Assembly: GCA_905221605.1 (NCBI GenBank)
Contig: CAJNDS010000171.1
Location: 1 to 64,000 of the forward strand
Length of the DNA stretch: 64,000 bases
Direction of reading: 5' to 3'
Source: Symbiodinium natans
Lineage: Eukaryota > Sar > Dinophyceae > Suessiales > Symbiodiniaceae
Shown: one piece after another, positions 1-10,614 of the stretch
Numbering within the stretch: position 1 is the first letter of the stretch
Layout: each line of letters opens with the position of its first letter
The notes under the pieces: generated by a model
The model's database searches: none
The model's input: only the letters and a program-made list of their open reading frames with translations
Told to the model about the DNA's origin: nothing
Program-made: the position numbers and the translations under genes

Positions 1-1860
1 AACATGAAAACGCCATTCGGCAACCGTGACAAGCTGGCGGTGGCGCACTAGATCTCGAGGTAAGCCTCAGCCAGAGTGAAGCCAACCTTTGGCATTCCGA
101 GGGGTCTCCTACCAAGCCCTTCTTCAAGAAGCTTGGAAGCGATTGGCCTTGTGCGCAGTCGCGGCAGCCTCGTGGCTGCAAGGCAGCGATCAGCGGCGTC
201 ATCTTGGCCGGTAGAAGAAGAAGGTCATAGAAGGTCGACAAAAAGCCGTGACTCGACCAAAGCTGTGCTGCAACGACTTCACATTGATGAGCAACGTTAA
301 GGCCCGTTCAGGCGTTAAGGGTGACAGGAACTCTGTGGGCACTGAGAGATACTGAGAGTTCCAGTCTGCCCTGAGACGTATGAGGCGGTCCTTACCGCAG
401 AGCCACCGCTGCCGCCAAGAGCAAAGCACAAAGCACGCGACAACGCGAGTGGTTCATGGCTGGCCTGCAACAACAGTACTTCCAGTGCTTCCATCGCCCT
501 GCCAGCATCAGTGCACAATGTGCACAGTGCTTGGGCGTCAAACATATCCTTCGCAAGTGATGCCTTCTGCGTTGTCCGAAAAGGCTGCGTATAACAGCAT
601 CGTTCTGAAGCATGGCAAGGCCCCTTTTTCAAAGCACCCTGCATGTTTAGGAGCCTGCGATACGCGGGAAAGTCCCCGGCTTTGAGGCATAGAGCCTCCG
701 AAACACCGCTTCAGGGGCCCCTGGCCTCTCCCGGTCCAAAGCTCCGTACAGCTCTTTCAAAGCGACACCGCTTTGAGTCCGGCTGATGGCCAAAACCGGC
801 TGAGACTTGAACTCTTGCAACGACAGGCGCTTGGCAGCGGGCACGGCAGCTTCAGTGACTGGGTCCAGCGAGTCCAGCGGAATGAAGCCCAGACCGCCCA
901 GCATGTGCTTCAACGTAGACTACAAGACCCGCAACTGAATTCTGCCTTGGAAGCTCGATGGTGCGAGAAGAAAGCTGCCTTGCCCATGCTGGCGTTGAAG
1001 ACCACGATGCTTCCCCTGGCCTCCGAACACCAGACCGAAGGCTGGGAGGCTGCAATGGGGCGCACAAAAACACACAAAGAAACGACCTCACTCTCCACAG
1101 GAGTTTCCCTATATGCTGCCGAACCCGGCTCGGGATCATTGAAGGCTTCAGTGAAGCTGCACACTGGTTCGTGGTTGATACAGAGGGGCTTGGCTGGGAG
1201 CTGAAGCTAAGTCTCTAAAGTCCATTGCTGAGCCAAACTCGCTGATGCCTCTGCATTTAAAGGAAAAGCTAGCCTCTGTCACTGCAAACTGTTCAAGGAC
1301 GCCTCTAGCCTCCCCTAGCCTCTAAGCCTAGGCGTTGGACGCTTTTCGGCGCTCGCTTTTGCTGCAGGTGGGCTGTAGGCGCTTAGAAGCTTGGAGGCTC
1401 AGGCCGCTGATAGAGGCTTAAGCGATTTGCTCCTGCAGTTCACAATCCCCTGAGCGAGCCTTGAGCACGTCGTGCGGGTCGACTACAGTCGGACTACAGT
1501 CATCTGCAGGAGCTGCTGGGAATGCATGGTGTACATCGGGAAGAGCAAAGCCACCTCAAGGGCCCGAGGGCTCCGGGGTGTTGCCTAGAATTAGTGGAGC
1601 GGCTTGTGAGATTTGACATGGTTCGACCAGATTCGGGCTTAAAGTAGCGGTTCTCAAAAGGAGGTGAATTGGGGTGCGGGGGCTCTGAAAATTCCAAGCC
1701 CTGCACCTTGGTGCCACCACGATTTGCGGAGGCTGATCTGCTATGCAGCTCCAAGGGGAGTCGACGATGGAGTAGAGGAGCAGCACACCAAAGCAATCGT
1801 TGCCACGCTTATCTCCTTAACAGAGGTGGCGCTACCATAGAAGTGATTCATAAATGCTGA
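1..1860. repeat. Segmental duplication, decayed copy (partner 34790-37310)
   Basis: This stretch matches 34790-37310 in the same orientation across coding and non-coding parts: the ankyrin-gene 3' end, its TIR-like 5' part, the putative intron, and about 700 bp of upstream sequence (for example the shared blocks at 1360-1560 and 36850-37055). The copy here is shorter because coding blocks have been deleted. The upstream non-coding sequence is conserved about as well as the coding part, so the duplication was at DNA level rather than by retroposition. Confidence 0.85.
48..1164 (-). pseudogene. TIR-like/ankyrin gene relic
   Basis: Read on the minus strand, fragments match the intact protein encoded at 34818-36538. 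They include the N-terminal stretch around NASMGKAAF (near 1000-1020), the LGGLGFIPLD and KRLSLQEFKSQPV block (about 800-910), an ankyrin stretch with ALCT..AMEALE and ALCFALGG (about 400-540), and a C-terminus ending AEAYLEI followed by a stop near 48. The frame changes several times. The WYDYF to WTQRAW segment and most early ankyrin repeats are deleted. The upstream part retains the same putative 3' splice site (TTGCAG) as the intact copy. This is a non-functional paralogue. Confidence 0.85.
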
Positions 1861-3279
1861 TCCGACTGGTGTGCAGGAGTGTGGATCAACGCAGAGAAAG
1901 GAATGATGAGCTTCGAAGCCGTGAAAAGCTCTGGATGGGGGTTTGGCATGTTGCAACCTCTGAGCTGACAAGGCAGGTTTTTTCCTTGCGCTAAGTACTT
2001 GAATAAACAGCTGTTGCAAAGCTATGCCCTGCTCGTGATGCTGATAATTGCAGGATTTGCATGCTCTTGTTCGACTTTATTTGAAGCAGGTATGGACAGA
2101 TGAGTCCAACTTCTAGGGGGTGATTCAATCGCCCCTTTGGCCCACGCTGTTCTTCACTGTGCACTCAGGGCTGAAGGTGCTGAGTTCCAAGGTCGTGGGT
2201 CTAGGATGGTAATCTTCAGAAACACGTTATACTAGCAATCTTACTGGCAACATGCAAGACTCGCTAGGTTTCTTTGATTGCAAGTTGTAAGACTTGGGAG
2301 TTCATGTGCTTTATTCTTAACCTGAATGCCAGGCCTCCCTTGCCAAGTTGACCAGTTCCTCGTCATCAGGTCCTCACTCCTGGCAAAGTTTGCCTATCAC
2401 ACTTCAGCGACAGAACCTGACGACACTTACGATGAGCTGTTCTGGTAGGTTGCCCTGTTAAAATGTATAATCATAGGCCCCTAACGCCCTACGCCCTGAC
2501 ACAAGAACCCTCAACTTTTGAACATTCAAACGGAGTTCGACAAGCGCCTAAGAAGCAGCACAAACTGGGGTCCTGACGCTTCTTTCCTGGCTCAGACTTC
2601 AGAGAGGGGGCCTCTCACAATAGTGTTCGCGCAGATGACTGCCGAGCATGCTGCATGACTGCATGGTAATTACTCGCATCCTTCTATCCTGCATTTTGAG
2701 TATGACTATCGCAAGAGTCTGACGTCTCCCAGTGAATCTCAGAGGAACTGAGAAGCACCGCGCATCTCGCACACATCCAAATCCACCCGTCGGACTGTCA
2801 TGCCTCGCAGTTACTTTTCACATGCCACCCTGCTTACCATAAGTTGTTTGTAGCAGAAGCCATGGAACTTAACTTGAACTTAGTTTGAGTTACAGTCCGG
2901 GCTGAAATCTCCAAGCCAGCTCTCAGAAGATCGCCCTTAAGTTTCTTCTTTTCGGGCTTTTGGTCTGCCAAGGTCCGTGGGAGCCCTTCTGCTGTGCGCA
3001 GCGGCACGCAGCACCAGAAACACCCAAAAGCACTCTACAAGAACTGCCGTGTGTGGCTGGTCCTCAACGCCGCAACGCTTGCAGAGCAAGCTTGTTGTGG
3101 GCTGGGATTTGTGTGCTACAGTGATAAGTTCAAGTCAACGTAGAGCACTGTCTTGACGCTACAGACTGCAGGATCTTTGCTTAAGAATTTGCAACGCCTC
3201 GGTGATACAGGAGGACCAGCCTTGAACCATCTTGAACCTACAGCTCCAGGTTGAAAACGCTAAGCGATGATGCCGGGAG
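1861..3279. other. Gene-free stretch
   Basis: I see no convincing coding segment, tandem array or RNA gene here. The sequence has average composition and short open frames only. It is the 3' flank of the BRCT gene on the minus strand, so the 3' untranslated region of that gene probably lies at its right end. Confidence 0.5.
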
Positions 3280-5608
3280 CTAACTTTTCTTTCGGCACTT
3301 CGGGCAGATGTCATCCTGACATTTTACACAGTACCACCTCGCGCCAGTCGTGTTTTTGGCACACAGGTTGCACACGTAGTTGTCGTACTCCGGGTTGATG
3401 CCGAACTTCATCTTGTGCCCAGCGGCGAGACAAACGTTGCCCCGATCTGGCTTCAGCTCTCCGATCAGTTGGCGTAGCTGCCTCTCTCGAATGATCTTGA
3501 CCCCCCTGTCAATGGCTTTCGAATATTTGCTGGAGCTGTTCCCACTGTTGACGCAAAGGAGATGTGTCGTGTTCCCCGTTAGTGAGCTAGTGACTCCGCC
3601 TCCATGGCCTTGGTTAAAAATGGGTTCCGGGGCCCCCTAGCTCTGAAGATTTCTTGAATGCGGCAAAAAGCACGAAAGCATTGCCTGTGCCGAGCTACGC
3701 TTGATGAGGTCTGTCATCTTCTTCCTGGTCTCGGAAACTGCGCCGGTCATGCAAATTGTCAAGCCGGCCAGCTTACTTCCTGCCTTGCTTTTGACAATCG
3801 TGGGCTTGACCTTTGCTTTGGCTTTGGCCGCGGCTTTTGCTTTGGGTTTTGCTTTGGCCTTGGCCTTGGCAGATGCCTTGGCCTTGGCCATGGCAGTTGT
3901 CTTGGCGCCCAGGGCTTTCTTGAACTGCGCCTCCGAAAAGATCTTCTTGCCGCTCGCCTTCGCAGCAAGAACCTGGGGGCAAATCAGTGCGCAGGTCGCT
4001 GCAGTTGCTCTAATAGTCCCTTCTTGTCCTCACAAAGGAGGAGCTTCTGATAAGTGATAACGACCTCAAAAGCCAGCAAATTCATGACAAGAACAGCAGC
4101 CGCACTGGGAAGGATGGCATAAATTTCAGAACAGACAGAGAAGGACGTCAAATGAGAATTGTCATTGCGGCGCTTACTGATCCAGGTAGTAGATGATAGT
4201 AGCAAAAGTAACAATTGCAATAGAAACGACAGAAAATCGACAAACACTAGTGGTGATAATCGTATTTCCATCGGCAATCATCGTTCAACAGACAAGCATC
4301 ATACCAATCGCAGGACCCATCAAAACCAGAACCATCGTTGCGACAAGAACATCTAAACCATAAATCACAGTACTAATCATAATTACTAGAATACTTGAAC
4401 AACAATCATGAGCACACCCGCAACAAGAGCGAATGGTCAGGAATTGGGCGATCACAGTGGACTTGACCCCAACATAGAGTTGGCGCCACTAGACCCACGA
4501 AGATCAATAACAGCAGTTGGACCAATATGGGGGCTTACGAAATTAAGGGACCCCAAATATATACCCCCCAAATGATAGGATTCCCTTATAATGAGGACCC
4601 CATTAAGGTACCCCTTATATCGTAAACCCGTATTAGTCGCAGTTGCTTCGTCATCATCATCGCCACAGCAGCAGCGGTGGCAGCCGTGGGAGGAGAAGGT
4701 AGCATTCGTAGCCGCAATCGAAATGGTAGTTAGCAGGGAGCAGGTTCCTACTTGGTGATTACTAGTCAGTAGTAGTTGTCAATAATTAGTAGTTCGTAGG
4801 TAGTCGCAGTAGTCGTAGGCGCACGTCTCGTTGTTGACGTCGCCTTTTCGTGGTGTGCGGGGCCCGGAAACACTGTCAACGCACAACGGGATAGACATGT
4901 GAAGTTCTTTCGGGGCTTGAGAGTTGCTGAGCAGGTCTCCATTTCACTTGCTACCCTGCGGGCGTCCACCAAACATGTTTCCAAATGTTCCCAAGCCTTG
5001 CTCAGAAAAATACACAGACGCTAGAAAGCAACAACTGGCAGAACTCACACCAGCGAGAGAACAATGTATAGTACACAAATGTCTCACGGCAGTTGTGAGT
5101 TGTGACAACCATGAGAATCACGACAGCAGCAAGATCAAGCCAGGTACCTTGGCGGTGGTCACGGCATCTGGGCCAGCAACCACGACGTCGGTGAGCGAAG
5201 ACACCGATCCTGCCACCTGAAAAGAGTTTGGGATCGACCCTGCAACCTTGCACCTATGAAGCACAATTGAAGTACTATACCCCTTTTTGCTAAACTCTAA
5301 ACCCTAAACCCTAAACCCTAAACCCTAAACCCTAAACCCTAAACCCTAAACCCTAAACCCTAAACCCTAAACCCTAAACCCTAAACCCTAAACCCTAAAA
5401 CCCTAAACCCTAAACCCTAAACCCGAAACCCTAAACCCTAAACCCTAAACCCTAAACCCTAAACCCTAAACCCTAAACCCTGCTTTCTGGATCTGTTCTG
5501 ACTGCATACTTCCACCTTGGCACCGGCGGCTTTCGCAGCGCTGGACGCTTCCGCCCGGCTCATGGAGAGCGTCCCCGTGAAGACCACCGTCTTGCCGCTG
5601 AGCGACAT
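3280..5608 (-). CDS. BRCT / Lys-Ala linker / zinc-finger protein, four exons
   Basis: Exons are 5608-5510, 5216-5148, 3972-3699 and 3608-3280. The three introns are GT-AG, and the phases give an open 256-residue protein ending in TAG. Residues 1-80 form a BRCT-like domain (opening SLSGKTVVFTGTLS). Residues about 84-112 are an alternating Lys-Ala/Pro linker resembling histone H1 tails. Residues 122-205 are a second BRCT domain (KLAGLTICMTGAVS; TTHLLCVN). The C-terminus has a ZZ/C1-like zinc module with C207, H212, C227, C230, C241, C244, C249 and C252. BRCT domains bind phosphopeptides or DNA ends, so a nuclear role in repair or chromatin is likely but inferred. The start is the ATG opening the first BRCT strand. 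Intron 1 is mostly a telomere array; intron 2 is 1175 bp of low-complexity DNA. Exon joins were made by eye from splice signals and domain continuity. Confidence 0.85.
4060..4840. repeat. Low-complexity interior of BRCT-gene intron 2
   Basis: This intronic stretch is rich in loosely repeated trinucleotides (CAT/CAG/TAG-like runs at 4655-4680 and 4765-4825, ACA/AAC-rich at 4195-4400). It includes the short element at 4535-4635 described separately. I see no coding evidence. Confidence 0.5.
4535..4635. repeat. Short dispersed element with ATCGTAAACCC end
   Basis: This AT- and GGGG/CCCC-mixed segment ends in TTATATCGTAAACCC. It resembles segments at 37437-37512 (ending TTATTATCGTAAACCCCC) and 45950-46022 (ending ACAATCGCAAACCCCC). 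All three have internal CCTATTATTTGGGG-like or CCTTATAATGAGG-like blocks. It looks like a small non-coding family of roughly 75-100 bp; no protein is encoded. Confidence 0.45.
5292..5481. repeat. Interstitial telomere array (CCCTAAA)n
   Basis: About 26 nearly perfect CCCTAAA units, with one slipped unit near 5398 and one CCCGAAA variant near 5424. On the coding strand of the surrounding BRCT gene it reads TTTAGGG. It occupies about two thirds of the 293-bp intron 1 (5217-5509), starting roughly 28 bp inside the 5' splice site and ending about 75 bp before the 3' splice site. Confidence 0.97.
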
Positions 5609-6868
5609 GGCACCGCAGACTCTAAATCGCAAATAGCGAAGCTCTACAGCTCGGAAGCTCCAAGCCGAGAAGACTAAGGTTAAGACGGTTAAGAGGACAT
5701 TCAAGTGCAGACTCAGGGTTGGAGGTCTTCTTTCAGGTTGAGCCCTGCAAGAGTCCGGTGCTAAACCTTCTTAAGGCCGAGAGTCTGCATCCAGCATGCT
5801 TTCTTCACTTTCGCGCGAAAACAGAGTGGCAGCTTAACCCTTGACTGCATGTGTAGTTCACGCAGTTTACACAGAACCTTACCAACATGGGCAAACACGG
5901 ACGTCAGGCACTCCCAAAAACACCCGATGAGAAACTCGAGCCTTCACGAGGAAGGGTGCCATCGTAGATGCGAACCTAAGCGCGTTAAACTGATGCTTGG
6001 AGAAGCAGAACAGATACAACACTATGCTTTGCGAGTGTTGCTGCAACTTGCAGCACAACCAGAGGCTCTTTTGCACTTCACTGCCTTTTCTGTGAACCTA
6101 GCGTTACCCGGCCCATCTAGAACTCCCAGCGTCTAAAAAAAGAAAGCTCCATGTTGGGAGCTCAGTTGCAACCCTACAACCCAGGGCTCCCCCAATGGGG
6201 CTCCGGTTGCTTTCCGGCTGATGCATCTGTGTACTAGAAAATCCATCTTGCTTGCCAAAACAGATTTTCGGCGTCAACCCCAATAGTCGGGTTGTCTCAC
6301 TCCGAGCTTTCGGTTTGGGGCGTATGGGGCATAGGGGGTTTAAAGTGCTTTGCGCAGCCAGCGTCTCCTTCTGAGGTTCTCCAGCCAAGAAGCTCTGCTT
6401 AGGATGTGTATAAAAGTGCATCTCCTTTCCGGGGGTGCAGGCAAGTTTGAGAACCTTGACAAGCACCTCAAGCCGACTTTACAACTCGAGTTGCAAACCA
6501 ACCAGGATTCTCACAGAAAGGCCAAACCCCCAAAGCCCTTAAAGTCTTCACCAGAATAAGTCGTCTCTCTGGTTTCTAGGTTTCTAGGTTCGGGGTGGAG
6601 GGTTTGAGGACTTTGGTGCGAAGACCGCGGGCCGGATGCTAGCAGCGGCGTTCCCGGTTTTGGAACCCGGCTTCGAATCATTCCAATCATGTCCAGGTTA
6701 CGATTCCATCTTTATCTTGGCTTTACACTCAACGCATGTCAGGATCATCGCTAGCAGCTGAGGCCCAGACGAGGTGAAAGCAACGCCTCCTGGCTTCCCA
6801 CTGTCACAAACCCGGCGTGCTGTCTCCTGAACCCCACAACGTTCAACATCTACGTTCTGCGATTGCGA
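5609..6868. other. Upstream region of the BRCT gene, no assigned gene
   Basis: No gene can be assigned. Weakly protein-like open segments occur at 6104-6466 (minus) and 5849-6136 (plus), but neither has recognisable motifs or clear splice borders. The promoter and 5' leader of the BRCT gene should lie in the first few hundred bases; no motif is identifiable. Confidence 0.4.
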
Positions 6869-7125
6869 TCAATTCAAGACGGCTAGCCCAAAAAGAACGA
6901 GCGTTTGCCCGCAGCGAGAAATTTCAAGACAGTTAGCCCCAGAAGAACAAGCCTTTCCCCCGATTCTCTACGTGCTGTGAGCATTTCAAGACGGCTAGCC
7001 CCAAAAGAACGTGCGTTTACACCGATCTTGTTCAACATCTTTGCGCGTCGATAAGCTTCAAATCTTTAGCCCGAGAAGAACAAGCGTTTGCCCCGATCTT
7101 GCTCGGCATCTACATGCAGTGATAA
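6869..7125. repeat. Tandem repeat, about 54-72 bp unit, four copies
   Basis: Four diverged units start with TTCAAGACGGCTAGCCC-like sequence near 6874, 6928, 6985 and 7056. Each continues with AAGAACNNGCGTTT and a CGATCTTG/CATCTAC tail. A partial tail unit precedes them at about 6840-6860. No open frame is preserved across the units. Confidence 0.8.
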
Positions 7126-8216
7126 AAGGTTGTGCCAAAAGATGGTGTAGTAGTAGGCAAAAAGAGCTATGAGGTGGATTCCTTCTTTCTTGAAGGGACT
7201 CTGTTCCCCTGGTCCATTCCTTTAAAGAGCCGTTAGAACAAACCCCGTATATCCTCGATGGCCTCAAATTGGGGTTGCTCCGCCTCCTAAGAGCTGAGGC
7301 CCGTGCGTCGGGTTTGCGAAAGGCAAGCTCCCGAAGCTCTTTGCCTTTTTGCGGCCTCGGAAGCGATTGCTTTCCGTTAGGCCCCAAGTCATGCAAGAGG
7401 CTTTAGGGTACTTGGGTTTAGGGCTTCCTGCTGGGTTTAGGGGGTACACAAGGAGAAAATTGGCACTGAAGTTAGGCTCCCAACCTACTCTTTCCTGCTA
7501 GCTGACCCTGCTCCTGACGAATGCGCAAGTTGCAAGGACCCAACACATACATCCCTAAACCCTGAAACGCTTTTTTTCCCTAAACCCTAAACGCCGAAGC
7601 CCGAACCAAAAACCCCCCAAACATCCCCAAACCCCTCCTCACGTCCCGGGTAGCCCTCTCAGGAGCCGACTGAGCTTCTCCTTTAGAAGCACCCATGGAG
7701 CTTCCAGGCCCTTGGGGCCCACTTGGGGCCCTAAACCCCGGAGTCCGGGATATTTCGCTCCGACCGCAGCGCAGGGTGAATTGTGATCAGAGGGTTTGCA
7801 GGGTTTACGGTTTTGATCTTCTCTTCGCAAGGGATTGTTTGCTAGACCACTAAGGGTTTTAGAGTGCTTGGAATTGAAGGCTGTTGAACTCTCACTGCGC
7901 CACCCTGTGATGACCAGTCTGCCTTTGACCGTGAAGGCGGCTGTGACGGCAAACCCTTTTGCACCTGGACTTGTTGAACCCTCAAATACCCTTAAAACTC
8001 TCGACGGGGAAAGCTAAGCCTTATAAACCCTCTGAAGACTTCAGAAGCGGCCGTTGACCAACAGAACACAGACATAGAGGGCTCCCAAAAACAGGGGAGG
8101 AAAGCCTGCAAAGCCTGAGCGCCTACCTCTGAGGGTGGCGCCCAAAAAGATGATGTGCAAGCCCTACCGGCATATTCACATCTTTTCACGTTTTGGGAAC
8201 CCCCAAAAAACACTAC
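7126..8216. repeat. Decayed telomere-like sequence
   Basis: Short CCCTAAA/TTTAGGG-derived words are scattered here (7405-7445, 7553-7620, 7730-7740, 7795-7860, 7975-8030) within otherwise unique sequence. No convincing gene. This type of decay product also dominates many later gene-free stretches. Confidence 0.55.
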
Positions 8217-8400
8217 CATTGATTGGAGCCCGCATTGCACCCGACCTCCTCTTTGAACCAGTTCTTGATGCATGAACCTCCTGTGCACCATATTCCATCG
8301 TGCAAACGCTTGCCAACAGCATCTTTGCAACTCTTGCAGACACTTCTCAAGCTGGTTTCCCCCCAATTTCTGCTGAAGGTCCTGTTCGGACACTTAACGG
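8217..8400 (-). CDS. Candidate cysteine-rich exon
   Basis: The minus strand reads open for 60 codons between a possible acceptor (CACAAG|CC at 8401) and a good donor (AATG|GTAGTG, donor at 8216-8215). The product contains the Cys series KCPNRTF...VCKSCKD...WCTGGSC...VGC, which looks like a zinc-binding module. It is in another frame than the longer open frame overlapping it. It lies downstream of the membrane-protein exons at 9087-10000 and could belong to that gene or to a separate one. Family not recognised. Confidence 0.35.
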
Positions 8401-8889
8401 CTTGTGTGCATCCAGATATTCAACAGTGTCTTGCTTGACTCCTTCGCCCGGAAGAAAACAAAGCAGAACATCTTTCTAAATGGGAGTAGAATACATGGGT
8501 AGACACTTGGGGGGTGATGCTGCAAAAACCCTTTAGGGATTATCTAGGTTGTAGAGCTCCAGTCGAAACCCGAAACCCTACAGCTTTTTTGAGAGTTTTT
8601 GAAGAGTTGGGGGATCGGACTCTGGCTCGGCTGCTTGAGTCGGATCAGCACCGCAGGACCCGGGCTAAGGGCTCAGGGTTTTCGGACCGACACAAAGGCC
8701 ACGAAGCACGTCGGAGCGCACACCAAGAAATGCACATGTACAAATGCACCAGGAGTGCCATGTCAAAGACGTCGCCTTTGAAAACAAACGCCACTCGCTC
8801 GGTGTCAACACTCACCTTTTTTCTCTCAATCCTTACATCGTAGCTTTGCGCCACGTGTCAAAATCACCAAGTTGTTGGTGTGGGTTTTG

Positions 8890-9015
8890 TAGATCGATAG
8901 ATCGAGGATTTGTGCAACCAGGATCAACTTCAGGATGGCGCCCTTGGGGCAGACCATTTTTTTGGTGGGGTATGATCCAGGATTTGTACCGCCAGGATCA
9001 CCTTTTGCCGGCATG
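8890..9015. repeat. Short direct repeat pair
   Basis: The segment GAGGATTTGTGCAACCAGG followed by ATCAACTTC (8897-8930) is repeated in diverged form near 8969-9003 (CCAGGATTTGTACCGCCAGG followed by ATCACC). The copies lie about 75 bp apart. Non-coding as far as can be seen. Confidence 0.5.
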
Positions 9016-9086
9016 TCCTTGGGACAACCTGCTCAAGAAGGCTAAAGAAGATTTCGCGGCCCCTTTCGCACAACATGGCGGTGGAC

Positions 9087-10000
9087 CGTAGGCGAGCATG
9101 CTGAGAACGAACATCACGCCCCCGACAATGAGACAGCCCCACGGCGACTTGGTGTAGATCAGCCTGGAGACATAGAAGACGACAACTTGGAGAACACATA
9201 AAAACGATGCGATCGCCAAGGTGATGAGGTACTCAAGGAGTCGTGTTGAGCCAAGAGCGGCATAGCGCCTGCAAAGCCACCAGATGGCTTTGATGAACAC
9301 CAAGTTCCTCAAGAGAGAGTGGTGGGCTTAGAGTTATTAGAGTTATAGGGCTTCATTTTGCCACCTACACTGCAGGGTTCAGGGTTCAGGGTAACTACAA
9401 ACAGAGGGCAATCACTTTGACATCGTTCAAGGCCCGCAGCAAAACACCAAACCCTAAAGGCCAAAGCCGGACTCCCAAAACCCTAAGCCCTTTAAAAAAG
9501 GGTGTCTAGGGTTCATTTATGGGAAAAAAACAAGGGTCTCTAGGGTTTACAGGCCCAGGTTCCAGAAGAGTCCCAAGCCAAGCACTGAGGCAACGAAGCG
9601 AAGGAGGATGACATCCCGGGGTGCACCTGCACGGATCATGGCCACCAGAACGTCCACCGTCCTGTTTGCGTCTTTTGCGGGGCTCCATCTTGCTTTGGGG
9701 TTTTTTCCTACTCGTGTCTGTACACCAATTTTTGACCGAAGTCTGTAAGTTCTCAATCCTTACACCTGGAGAATTCTCCCGACACCGAAGCCAAGGGAGT
9801 GGCGGGGGGGGGGGGGGGGCTGGTGCCGCGTGTTCAGGGCCAAAAGGGCTGTAGGGGTTTCTGGTAGGGGGCTTGAAAGCTGAAAAAACTGCCTACCGCG
9901 CTTAAGCTCGCCGTTCATCTTGCTGCAGCACGTTTGGCACCATTTCTGTCAGAAAGATGCTTGTGGAATTGCAAAGATGCACGGCTTGCACTTTGTGGAC
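9087..10000 (-). CDS. Unidentified multi-pass membrane protein, three internal exons
   Basis: Three exons join with matching phases: 10000-9912, 9661-9551 and 9307-9087. The introns are 9662-9911 (GC donor, CAG acceptor) and 9308-9550 (GT donor, GAG acceptor). Together they encode 140 residues beginning VHKVQAVHLCNSTS. Hydrophobic stretches suggest three membrane segments: one spanning the exon 2/3 join (around LGLGLFWNL), one containing LITLAIASFLCVLQVVVF, and one containing GGVMFVLSMLAY. The family is not recognised. The 5' exon upstream of 10000 and the 3' exon after 9087 (which ends in phase 1 before GTCCAC) were not found with confidence. The second intron is littered with CCCTAAA, CCCTGAA and TTTAGGG words. 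Phase agreement at two joins and continuous hydrophobicity are the main support. Confidence 0.6.
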
Positions 10001-10229
10001 CTGGGGGTCTGAAGTGTGGAGTCTGGAGGCCTGGGAGGCGCGGGAGGCTTGGGCTTCACAACCAGCCTCGGATCCAGCACAACTCTCTGCTGGAGATTGC
10101 ATCGAAGAACGGAATTCAGGCGGCGCCGGCTTGACTAGACGACCTGACCCTTTCAAAGTGCAACACAAAGGACTTCCCGGGCTCGGTTTCGGATGTTTGG
10201 TTCAGACACATGACATGACAAGCCCCTCT

Positions 10230-10530
10230 GGAGGTGCCTAAACCCTAAACCCCTCAACCCATAAATCATAAATCCTTAAACTCCAAAACCCTAGAAACAG
10301 TATCCTTCGCACCCCAAAGCATGAGGTTCATGCTCCTGTCCCTGACCCCCTGGTTTTCTCGAGTAAGACGCAAGCGTCGCCAAAAAAGTGCGGGCAAGCG
10401 CCAGCCATTAGCCTGTTCCCAGTATCTAGACTTGTGCAACCCCTAAACCCCTAAGCTCCAAACCCAAAATCCTGAAAACCCCTCAACCAACCAAAAACTC
10501 CAAACCCTAAGCTTTAAAGGCATCAGGTTC
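10230..10530. repeat. Decayed telomere-like sequence
   Basis: Degenerate CCCTAAA words (10240-10295 and 10440-10515) flank about 150 bp of unique sequence. No coding support. Confidence 0.6.
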
Positions 10531-10614
10531 GCATATGTTTGTTCATTTCCTTTCTTTCGGGGGGGGGGGGGGGGTGGTGGTACCAGTGAAGGGGGCAGAG
10601 TTTACACTTTCAGG

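Noticed and set aside
8645-8854. Minus-strand frame containing VSVDTERVAFVFKGDVFDM as the next exon of the membrane-protein gene
   Set aside because: No acceptor gives the phase needed after the exon ending at 9087.
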